Notes: generated from the sequence alone by a model not told the origin. 5,305 bases of DNA from Thermodesulfovibrionales bacterium (GCA_919901705.1 CAKKPR010000064.1:1-5305); one strand, 5' to 3'; counted from the first letter of the stretch, positions 1 through 5,305 are shown. Program-made: numbers and translations.

Positions 1-1
1 G

Positions 2-1366
2 ATAACCTTTGCCGATGTGGCGGGGATAGAAGAAGCAAAAGAAGAGGTTCAGGAGATAATAGATTTTCTCAAGTCGCCCCAGAAATTTGCAAAACTCGGC
101 GGAAAAATCCCCAAGGGTGTATTGCTGATTGGCGCGCCTGGAACAGGAAAGACCCTTCTGGCAAAGGCAATTGCTGGAGAAGCCGGCGTCCCGTTTTTTT
201 CGATATCAGGCTCTGATTTTGTCGAGATGTTTGTCGGCGTCGGGGCGTCGCGTGTAAGAGATTTATTTGAACAGTCAAAGAAGAGCGCCCCCTGCATAAT
301 CTTTATAGATGAAATAGATGCTGTGGGCCGTCACAGAGGAGCAGGGCTTGGAGGAGGTCATGACGAGCGGGAACAGACTTTAAACCAACTGCTGGTAGAG
401 ATGGACGGGTTTGAGGGGAATGAAGGGGTGATAATCCTTGCAGCTACTAACAGGCCTGATGTGCTTGACCCAGCGCTGCTGAGGCCGGGAAGATTTGATA
501 GACAGATAGTTGTATCTATACCCGATGTTAAGGGCAGGCTTGAGATAATAAAAGTGCATACGAAAAACATTCCACTTGATGAGAATGTAACCCTGGAACT
601 TATTGCGCGGGGGACGCCGGGATTTACAGGGGCTGACCTTGCAAACCTTGTTAATGAGGCCGCGCTCCTTGCTGCAAGAAAATCAAAGAGCAAGGTTGAC
701 ATGTCTGACTTTGAGTTTGCAAAGGATAAAGTTCTGATGGGCGTTGAGCGTAAGAGCATGATAATAAGCGAGTCAGAAAAGAAAAATACCGCCTATCATG
801 AGGCAGGGCATGCCCTTGTGGCAAAGCTGACGCCGGGAACAGACCCTATCCACAAGGTGAGCATAATCCCGAGGGGAAGGGCGCTCGGAGTAACACAGCA
901 GCTTCCTATTGACGACAAATATACATATTCTAAAGATTATTTGCTTAAGGCGCTTGCAGTTTTTCTCGGCGGGCGGGCTGCAGAGGAGCTTGCGTTAAAA
1001 CATATGACAACAGGCGCGGGCAATGACCTTGAGAGGGCAACAGACCTTGCAAGGAGAATGGTTACGGAGTGGGGGATGAGTGAAAAACTCGGCCCCTTGA
1101 CCTTTGGCAAAAAAGAGGAACAAATTTTCCTTGGAAGGGATATAGCCAAGCATAAGGATTACAGCGAAAAAACAGCAGAGGACATAGATGAGGAAGTGAA
1201 GCGCCTGGTCATAGAGGCATATGAAACGGCGAAAGCGCTTCTTGCACATAACTTTGATACTCTTGATGTCTTTGCAAAGGCATTGCTCGAAAAAGAGACA
1301 ATGAATGCGGCGGAGATAGACGCGATGATAAAGGAGATTGATTCAAAGAAGGCTTTGCAGGCTTGA
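2..1366 (+). CDS. ftsH: FtsH ATP-dependent zinc metalloprotease, 5'-truncated by the window edge
   Basis: FtsH is a hexameric inner-membrane AAA+ protease that unfolds and degrades membrane and short-lived cytosolic proteins. The open frame runs from base 2 (visible residues ITFADVAG, the usual entry into the AAA+ module) to TGA at 1364-1366, 454 codons. The GTG at 17 is internal and not the start; the two N-terminal membrane helices and periplasmic domain, about 150 residues in the family, lie off the left edge. Seen in order: Walker A GAPGTGKT (131-154), pore-loop segment MFVGVG, Walker B IIFIDEID (296-319), the second region of homology ATNRPDVLDPALLRPGRFDR with its arginine fingers, the zinc-protease motif HEAGH (797-811), and TGAGNDLERAT with the third zinc ligand Asp at 1025-1027. 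All catalytic residues are intact, so it should be active. The C-terminal helical region is of normal character. It lies 56 bp upstream of livH on the same strand, with no evident functional link to amino acid transport. Confidence 0.97.
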   Translation: MTFADVAGIEEAKEEVQEIIDFLKSPQKFAKLGGKIPKGVLLIGAPGTGKTLLAKAIAGEAGVPFFSISGSDFVEMFVGVGASRVRDLFEQSKKSAPCIIFIDEIDAVGRHRGAGLGGGHDEREQTLNQLLVEMDGFEGNEGVIILAATNRPDVLDPALLRPGRFDRQIVVSIPDVKGRLEIIKVHTKNIPLDENVTLELIARGTPGFTGADLANLVNEAALLAARKSKSKVDMSDFEFAKDKVLMGVERKSMIISESEKKNTAYHEAGHALVAKLTPGTDPIHKVSIIPRGRALGVTQQLPIDDKYTYSKDYLLKALAVFLGGRAAEELALKHMTTGAGNDLERATDLARRMVTEWGMSEKLGPLTFGKKEEQIFLGRDIAKHKDYSEKTAEDIDEEVKRLVIEAYETAKALLAHNFDTLDVFAKALLEKETMNAAEIDAMIKEIDSKKALQA

Positions 1367-1393
1367 CGTTTTTACAACTGCAAGAGATTTAAA
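1363..1393 (+). promoter_or_regulatory. Weak candidate sigma-70 promoter for the liv genes
   Basis: TTGACG (1363-1368) overlaps the ftsH stop codon and matches the -35 consensus at five of six bases. The best -10 candidate is TTTAAA (1388-1393), four of six, at a long 19-bp spacing. It is positioned plausibly, about 30 bp before livH. No terminator is seen between ftsH and livH, so read-through from ftsH is equally possible. Confidence 0.2.
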
Positions 1394-1422
1394 AACACTG
1401 CCTTTTTCTGTTAGAATCTTCT

Positions 1423-2325
1423 GTGTTCGTCCAACAGGTAATCAATGGCCTTACGGTCGGCGGCGTCTATGCGCTCATAGCCCTGGGCTATACAATGGTC
1501 TACGGGATACTCGATCTTATAAATTTTGCGCACGGAGAAATTTACATGCTCGGCGCATATCTCGGGATAATATTCCTCGGTTTTTTTACAGTCATCGGAC
1601 TTACAGCATACAGCCTTCCGTTAGCCTTAGCGCTGACCTTTATACTTTCCATAGTTTTTTGTTCAGCGTATGGTTTTACAATAGAAAAAATAGCTTATAA
1701 GCCTTTGAGAAATGCATCAAGGCTCAGTCCCTTGATAAGCGCCATTGGTGTTTCGATCTTTCTTCAGAACTATGTAATGCTCACGCAGGGCGCAACTGAT
1801 AAGGTCTTTCCGCATCTGTTTGAGGAAACAGGCTTTGAGATGCAGGGCATGACTTTTACATATATACAGATTTTTATAATCGTTGTTTCGGCTGCTTTGA
1901 TGATGTTCCTTAATCTCTTTATAACAAAAACAAGGATGGGCAAGGCCATGAGGGCAGTGGCGCAGGATAAGACAATGGCGTCTCTGGTCGGCATCAACAT
2001 TGACACTGTTATATCCGTTACATTTGTCATAGGCTCGGGGCTTGCCGCAGTTGCCGGCCTGATGGTTGCGATGTACTACGGGCTTGTGAATTATTCCATA
2101 GGTTATATCGCCGGCATAAAGGCCTTTACCGCAGCAGTGCTTGGCGGGATAGGGAGTATTCCCGGCGCGATGTTCGGGGGAATTCTCCTGGGCCTGGTTG
2201 AGAGTCTAAGCGCGAGTTATATATCCCCTGAATACAAGGATGCATACGCATTTATTATCCTGATTATCATTCTGCTTATCAAGCCGTCCGGTCTTTTTGG
2301 AAAATCACAGGAAGAAAAAGTGTAG
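1423..2325 (+). CDS. livH: Branched-chain amino acid ABC transporter permease LivH
   Basis: LivH is one of the two membrane subunits of the LIV importer, pairing with LivM in the cytoplasmic membrane. The 300-residue product has the normal family length. The GTG start at 1423 gives MFVQQVINGLTVGGVYALIA, which aligns with LivH N-termini; no good Shine-Dalgarno sequence precedes it. Diagnostic segments are YALIALGYTMVYGIL followed by INFAHGEIYMLGAY (residues 16-46), the cytoplasmic coupling region RMGKAMRAVAQDKTMASLVG (171-190), AFTAAVLGGIGSIPGAMFGG (234-253) and the C-terminal IKPSGLFG (286-293). About eight hydrophobic membrane segments are visible (near residues 5-27, 32-52, 57-85, 105-120, 147-167, 193-220, 232-262 and 274-287). 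livM begins 3 bp after its stop, implying translational coupling. A urea or amide permease of the same superfamily is possible, but LivH is the better fit. Confidence 0.94.
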   Translation: MFVQQVINGLTVGGVYALIALGYTMVYGILDLINFAHGEIYMLGAYLGIIFLGFFTVIGLTAYSLPLALALTFILSIVFCSAYGFTIEKIAYKPLRNASRLSPLISAIGVSIFLQNYVMLTQGATDKVFPHLFEETGFEMQGMTFTYIQIFIIVVSAALMMFLNLFITKTRMGKAMRAVAQDKTMASLVGINIDTVISVTFVIGSGLAAVAGLMVAMYYGLVNYSIGYIAGIKAFTAAVLGGIGSIPGAMFGGILLGLVESLSASYISPEYKDAYAFIILIIILLIKPSGLFGKSQEEKV

Positions 2326-2328
2326 AAA

Positions 2329-3546
2329 ATGACAGAGCAGAGAGCAGAGAGCAAAGAGCAGAGAGCAAAGAATACGGATAAAAAAAGCCCGGGGTTTGTC
2401 TTAAGGCCGTTAATAATTGCATTATGGCTTGCCCTGCTTTTTCTGCCTTTCAGGGGAATTAAGGATGCATTAATCCTTTTTGTAATGCTCTCAATATTAC
2501 TATTCATTTTTAGAGCGCTGTCTGGTTATGCAAAAACACTAACGGAAAAGTTCAATGGCATAAGGCAATCTGTAAACATCAGCCTGGAAACTGTGTATGC
2601 AAGGTCTAAAATTCCTCAGTTTGTTACTTATTTGCTTTTATTTGGTTTTATTCTTTCTGTCCCATTTTTTGCCAAAGATTATTTTATTGACGTGCTGATA
2701 CTTGCGGGCATCTATGTAATATTGGCGCAGGGGCTTAATGTTGTTGTCGGCTTTGCAGGATTATTAAATCTCGGATTTGTTGCCTTTTATGCAATAGGCG
2801 CTTATTCTTACGCGTTGCTTAATACAAAAATGGGATTGGGGTTCTGGTCAGCTCTTCCTCTGTCAGTCGTGCTTGCTAGTTTTTCAGGATTCCTGCTTGC
2901 AGTCCCGGCGTTAAGGCTTAAAGGAGATTATCTTGCCATAGTCACCCTCGGGTTTGGAGAGATAGTGCGCCTTGTGCTTAACAACTGGGATTCTGTGACA
3001 AAGGGCCCTAATGGAATAGGAGGTATAGAACCCCCTTATTTATTTGGTATGCCCCTCGGAAGATTAAGTTACTATTATTATTTTATTCTGGCATTTGTGG
3101 CGCTGACAGTATTTATGGTCAGAAGGGTTTATAAATCGAGAACCGGAAGGGCATGGGTTGCAATAAGGGAAGACGAGATTGCATCTTCTTCAATAGGCAT
3201 AAACACGACCGCGTATAAATTATATGCATTTGCATTTGGCGCTTTCTGGGCCGGGGCTGCCGGCGCTTTATTTGCAGCCAAGATGCAGTTTGTATCTCCT
3301 GAGAGTTTTACATTTATGGAATCTGTGCTGATACTCAGCATGGTGATTCTGGGCGGCCTGGGAAGCATACCAGGCGTTATCCTGGGTGCAGTCATACTTG
3401 TGATACTGCCGGAGATGTTAAGAGAGATACAGCTTTACAGGATGCTTGCACTTGGAAGCGGTCTGGTTCTGCTTATGATATTCAGGCCTCAGGGCCTTTT
3501 CCGTCCCGGGCGACTCAGTCGGCTCGCGGGGAGAGCAAATCTCTGA
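2329..3546 (+). CDS. livM: Branched-chain amino acid ABC transporter permease LivM (long form)
   Basis: LivM is the second channel subunit of the LIV importer. The product has 405 residues, longer than short LivM proteins of about 300-330 and closer to E. coli LivM, which also carries an extra N-terminal membrane region. Hydrophobic segments at about 24-41 and 46-62 precede a linker and the permease core. The core shows ILAGIYVILAQGLNVVVGFA (124-143), LLNLGFVAFYAIGAYSYALL (145-164), LRLKGDYLAIVTLGFGEIVR (195-214), the coupling segment GRAWVAIREDEIASSSIGIN (273-292), LGGLGSIPGVILGA (341-354) and FRPQGLF (385-391). The ATG at 2329 lies 3 bp after livH; AGGAAG at 2309-2314 is a possible but rather distant ribosome site. 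The first 17 residues are translated from a heptamer tandem repeat and read as a doubled peptide (EQRAESK, EQRAKNT), so they are unlikely to be ancestral. The arginine-rich tail after GLF also overlaps a small palindrome. Confidence 0.94.
   Translation: MTEQRAESKEQRAKNTDKKSPGFVLRPLIIALWLALLFLPFRGIKDALILFVMLSILLFIFRALSGYAKTLTEKFNGIRQSVNISLETVYARSKIPQFVTYLLLFGFILSVPFFAKDYFIDVLILAGIYVILAQGLNVVVGFAGLLNLGFVAFYAIGAYSYALLNTKMGLGFWSALPLSVVLASFSGFLLAVPALRLKGDYLAIVTLGFGEIVRLVLNNWDSVTKGPNGIGGIEPPYLFGMPLGRLSYYYYFILAFVALTVFMVRRVYKSRTGRAWVAIREDEIASSSIGINTTAYKLYAFAFGAFWAGAAGALFAAKMQFVSPESFTFMESVLILSMVILGGLGSIPGVILGAVILVILPEMLREIQLYRMLALGSGLVLLMIFRPQGLFRPGRLSRLAGRANL
2332..2372 (+). repeat. Heptamer tandem repeat (consensus AGAGAGC) in the 5' end of livM
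   Basis: C residues fall at exactly 2338, 2345, 2352, 2359 and 2366, giving five consecutive 7-bp units (ACAGAGC, AGAGAGC, AGAGAGC, AAAGAGC, AGAGAGC) and a decayed sixth starting AAAGA. The tract begins one base after the livM start codon and is almost pure purine on this strand apart from the periodic C. Because 7 is not a multiple of 3, gain or loss of one unit would shift the livM frame. Three units equal 21 bp, so the translation repeats every seven residues. Confidence 0.9.
3504..3532. repeat. Small GC-rich imperfect palindrome at the end of livM
   Basis: CGACT (3511-3515) and AGTCG (3517-3521) form perfect 5-bp arms around a single C, flanked by partly complementary TCCCGGG on the left and GGCTCGCGGGGA on the right. 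It encodes the last Arg/Gly-rich codons of livM (RPGRLSRLAGRA). It may be a small dispersed repeat or chance; it has no T-tract and is not a terminator. Confidence 0.35.
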
Positions 3547-3547
3547 T

Positions 3548-3553
3548 GGGAGG
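3548..3553 (+). promoter_or_regulatory. Ribosome binding site deciding the livG GTG start
   Basis: GGGAGG sits five bases before GTG at 3559, in the 12-bp gap after the livM stop. This is the strongest Shine-Dalgarno match among the four liv genes and supports the GTG, whose translation (YLLEVRDLTKHFGG after the initiator) matches LivG N-termini directly. Confidence 0.75.
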
Positions 3554-3558
3554 AAAAG

Positions 3559-4320
3559 GTGTATCTTTTAGAAGTTAGAGACCTTACCAAACATTTTGGC
3601 GGCATCAGGGCGATCGAAGAGGTCAGGTTCAGGGTCAGGGAAGGTTCTATAACGAGCATCATAGGGCCGAATGGCGCAGGAAAGACAACGCTCTTTAACT
3701 GCCTTACCGGAATAACACAACCTACAAAGGGCAGGGTAAGTTTCCTCGACACAGAGATTACAGGTTTCCGGTCAAGCAGTATTGTAAAACTTGGCATTGC
3801 AAGGACCTTCCAGAATATCAGGCTTTTTAAAGAGATGAGCGTTCTTGAGAATATAATGGTGTCCCAGCACTGCAGAACAGGAGCCGGACTTTTCGCCTCG
3901 ATATTAAGGGGGAATGCATTTAAGAAAGAGGAGAAAATAATAGAGGAAAAGGCCCTGGAATATCTCGAACTCGTCGGGCTGGAGGACTTTGCTGAAACGC
4001 TTTCATGGAATCTCCCTTATGGAAGCCAGAAAAGGCTTGAGATTGCAAGGGCAATTGCAACGGAGCCGCGGCTTATGCTGCTTGACGAACCAACAGCAGG
4101 CATGAACCCTCAGGAGACATCAGAGATGATGGAACTTATAAAGAAGCTTCAGGAACTCGGAAAGACAATCATTCTGATAGAGCATGACATGAAAGTTGTC
4201 ATGGGTATTTCGGAAAATATAGTTGTACTGGACCATGGCGTCAAGATTGCAGAGGGGACTCCCGGCGAGATAAGAAAAAATCCGCTGGTAATTGAGGCAT
4301 ATCTTGGAAAGGAACATTAA
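3559..4320 (+). CDS. livG: Branched-chain amino acid ABC transporter ATP-binding protein LivG
   Basis: LivG is one of two cytoplasmic ATPases that power the LivHM channel. The 253-residue product has the usual length. Visible motifs: Walker A GPNGAGKTT (36-44), the Q-loop segment ARTFQNIRLF with Gln85, the ABC signature in the variant form LPYGSQKRLEIARA (152-165), Walker B LMLLDEP (172-178), D-loop TAGMNP (179-184) and the switch histidine in LIEHDM (His209). The C-terminus AEGTPGEIRKNPLVIEAYLG is characteristic of LivG rather than LivF. The signature lacks the textbook LSGGQ, but LxYGxQ forms are normal in this subfamily. Start is GTG with a well-spaced GGGAGG. It follows livM by 12 bp, so it is surely co-transcribed. 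The next gene, livF, starts only after 114 bp, wider than the tight spacing of the rest of the operon. Confidence 0.96.
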   Translation: MYLLEVRDLTKHFGGIRAIEEVRFRVREGSITSIIGPNGAGKTTLFNCLTGITQPTKGRVSFLDTEITGFRSSSIVKLGIARTFQNIRLFKEMSVLENIMVSQHCRTGAGLFASILRGNAFKKEEKIIEEKALEYLELVGLEDFAETLSWNLPYGSQKRLEIARAIATEPRLMLLDEPTAGMNPQETSEMMELIKKLQELGKTIILIEHDMKVVMGISENIVVLDHGVKIAEGTPGEIRKNPLVIEAYLGKEH

Positions 4321-4347
4321 TGGGTAAGTGCCAAAGTTTAAAAGATA

Positions 4348-4393
4348 CCCCACCTTATTCCTCCCCTTGCCAAGGGGAGGATAGGAGGGGTGG
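4348..4393. repeat. Palindromic intergenic element between livG and livF
   Basis: The core is a perfect inverted repeat: CCTCCCCTTG (4360-4369), one C, then CAAGGGGAGG (4371-4380). The flanks CCCCACCTTAT (4348-4358) and TAGGAGGGGTGG (4382-4393) continue the symmetry imperfectly. No run of T follows on either side, so it is not an intrinsic terminator, and livF needs read-through. From memory, CCTCCCCTTG/CAAGGGGAGG-type palindromes are dispersed in intergenic regions of several environmental bacterial genomes, so a REP- or MITE-like repeat is the likely nature. As RNA it would form a very stable hairpin in the livG-livF message. Confidence 0.75.
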
Positions 4394-4434
4394 AACTTCT
4401 GGGCTTCTACGCTATGGCGCTGTGGAACTGAAGT

Positions 4435-5190
4435 ATGCTTGAACTTAATAACATACATGCATTTTACGGGCCTGTGGAGGCATTAAAAGGAATTACCCTG
4501 AAAGTCAGTCAGGGTGAAATAGTCTGCCTCATCGGAAACAATGGCGCCGGTAAATCAACAACGTTGATGACAATATCAGGGATACTGAGACCCGGAAGCG
4601 GAAGCATATCTTTTATCGGAGAAGATATTTCTGATGCGCCTCCTCACAGGATTGTTGAGATGGGAATAAGCCATGTGCCTGAAGGCAGAAGAATATTTCC
4701 GAGACTGACTGTAAAAGAAAACCTTGAGATGGGAGCGTATACAAAAAGTTCTCGCCACAGGCGAGTCGCCGAGGCGACAAAATTTATCCGCCGCGGCGGA
4801 CAAAATTCAAAGTTCAAAAATCAATTTGAAAAAATTTATGAATTATTTCCTGTGCTTAAAGAGCGGGGGAAACAGATGGGAGGGACCTTGAGCGGAGGGG
4901 AGCAGCAGATGCTCGCTATATCAAGGGCCTTGATGTCAGACCCTAAGCTCCTTCTCCTGGATGAACCTTCCCTGGGGCTTGCGCCGCTGATTGTAACCAG
5001 GATATTCAGGGCAATAAAAGAGATAAACCATGACGGCATTACGGTTCTTCTTGTGGAGCAGAATGCTCACGCAGCCTTAAATCTTTCTAACAGGGGTTAT
5101 GTCCTTGAAAGCGGCAAGATTTCAATGCATGGTTTGGGAAAAGAACTTCTTAACGACGAACAGGTGAAAAGGGCATATTTAGGAGAATAA
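4435..5190 (+). CDS. livF: Branched-chain amino acid ABC transporter ATP-binding protein LivF, with an apparent in-frame insert
   Basis: LivF is the second ATPase of the LIV importer, acting as a heterodimer with LivG on the cytoplasmic face of LivHM. The product is 251 residues against about 233-237 for typical LivF. Motifs: Walker A GNNGAGKST (34-42), HVPEGRRIFPRLTVKENL (80-97), signature LSGGEQQM (152-159), Walker B LLLLDEP (172-178), D-loop SLGLAP (179-184), VEQN (207-210) and the family C-terminus VKRAYLGE. Glu at the Q-loop and Gln at the switch position are usual in LivF. Between MGAYTK (99-104) and FEKIYELFP (131-139) lie 26 residues where relatives have far fewer; this stretch is translated from a palindromic repeat (about 4747-4824) without stop or frameshift. 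ATG at 4435 gives MLELNNIHAFYG, matching family starts; the ribosome site is weak (GGA at 4424-4426). It likely remains functional because all catalytic motifs are intact. Confidence 0.95.
   Translation: MLELNNIHAFYGPVEALKGITLKVSQGEIVCLIGNNGAGKSTTLMTISGILRPGSGSISFIGEDISDAPPHRIVEMGISHVPEGRRIFPRLTVKENLEMGAYTKSSRHRRVAEATKFIRRGGQNSKFKNQFEKIYELFPVLKERGKQMGGTLSGGEQQMLAISRALMSDPKLLLLDEPSLGLAPLIVTRIFRAIKEINHDGITVLLVEQNAHAALNLSNRGYVLESGKISMHGLGKELLNDEQVKRAYLGE
4747..4824 (+). repeat. In-frame palindromic repeat element inside livF (boundaries approximate)
   Basis: Three hairpins follow each other: CTCGCC/GGCGAG (4751-4756 and 4760-4765, 3-nt loop), GTCGCC/GGCGAC (4765-4770 and 4773-4778, 2-nt centre) and the perfect 14-nt palindrome TCCGCCGCGGCGGA (4787-4800). 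GACAAAATT occurs twice, at 4776-4784 and 4799-4807, and the tail is an A-rich tract with repeated TTCAAA. GC-rich arms alternating with AT-rich links are unlike the surrounding livF sequence. The encoded peptide (SSRHRRVAEATKFIRRGGQN and onward) is basic and not part of any LivF motif. Comparison with remembered LivF sequences suggests a net gain of about 17-18 residues, fewer than the 26 spanned, so some original codons are included or were replaced. Confidence 0.75.
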
Positions 5191-5204
5191 CTTTAATTAG
5201 ATAG

Positions 5205-5223
5205 ATATTTGCAAATATATAAT
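5205..5223 (+). promoter_or_regulatory. AT-rich palindrome overlapping a TATAAT box downstream of livF
   Basis: ATATTTG and CAAATAT form a perfect 14-nt palindrome (5205-5218), and its last base begins a consensus -10 hexamer TATAAT (5218-5223). No good -35 element is found at normal spacing; the best is ATTAGA (5196-5201), three of six. It could be an operator-promoter pair for a + strand gene beyond the window, but AT-rich sequence produces such matches by chance. Confidence 0.25.
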
Positions 5224-5305
5224 GGAGCCTATATGAGCATTGCTCCGGCTCTGAAATAGTCCTCAAGTTCTTGAGACCATCTTACCGATGCCATATGCAG
5301 TTTGT

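Noticed and set aside
17..19. GTG at 17 as the start of the protease gene
   Set aside because: The frame is open to the left edge and the residues before it (ITFAD) belong to the conserved FtsH entry into the AAA+ domain, so it is an internal valine codon.
1391..1407. AAAAA/TTTTT pairing before livH as a terminator
   Set aside because: The stem would be five A-T pairs only and too weak to terminate transcription.
1338..1700. Open frame spanning the end of ftsH and the start of livH
   Set aside because: It overlaps two well-supported genes in another frame and its product has no recognisable character.
4012..4032. Non-canonical signature LPYGSQ in LivG
   Set aside because: LxYGxQ variants are usual in LivG and do not indicate loss of function.
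4360..4380. Intrinsic terminator after livG
   Set aside because: The hairpin is strong but no run of T follows on either strand, and the operon continues with livF.
4120..4458. Minus-strand open frame across the livG-livF spacer
   Set aside because: It is antisense to livG and its PPLGKGRNKVG stretch is just translation of the palindromic repeat.
4678..5064. Glu in place of the Q-loop Gln and Gln in place of the switch His in LivF
   Set aside because: VPEGR and VEQN at these places are the normal state of LivF proteins, E. coli LivF included, so they are not a defect.
5234..5260. Tiny + strand frame MSIAPALK after a GGAG sequence, as a leader peptide
   Set aside because: The spacing to GGAG is good, but eight codons with no regulatory residue bias and a candidate -10 box just upstream make chance more likely.

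Overview
The window carries the 3' part of an ftsH protease gene followed, on the same strand, by four genes of a branched-chain amino acid (LIV/HAAT-type) ABC importer in the order livH, livM, livG, livF. All five genes read on the + strand. The organism is a bacterium of moderate base composition. The protein sequences and the style of the dispersed repeats remind me of Nitrospirota (Thermodesulfovibrio-like) or Desulfobacterota lineages, but this is a weak impression and no taxonomic marker is present.

Layout: positions 2-1366 encode the AAA+ and zinc-peptidase domains of FtsH; its membrane N-terminus lies off the left edge. A 56-bp gap without a clear terminator leads to livH (1423-2325, GTG start). 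livM (2329-3546) follows after 3 bp, and livG (3559-4320, GTG start with a good Shine-Dalgarno sequence) after 12 bp. livG and livF (4435-5190) are separated by a 114-bp spacer that holds a strong palindrome. The last 115 bp after livF hold short palindromes and a TATAAT box but no confident gene.

LivH and LivM form the membrane channel, and LivG and LivF are the two ATPases that drive import of leucine, isoleucine, valine or related amino acids. No periplasmic binding protein (LivJ/LivK type) is visible, so it must lie outside the window or elsewhere in the genome.

The unusual feature is that the liv genes are studded with repeat-like DNA. There is a heptamer tandem repeat (AGAGAGC, period exactly 7) inside the livM N-terminus, a small GC-rich palindrome in the last codons of livM, a 10-bp-arm palindrome in the livG-livF spacer, and, most notably, an apparent in-frame palindromic insertion of three consecutive hairpins in livF. 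The livF insertion adds roughly 17 residues to the ATPase between Walker A and the signature motif. It resembles in principle the protein-coding palindromic elements known from Rickettsia. I see no wholly new gene system here; the in-frame repeat is the best lead.
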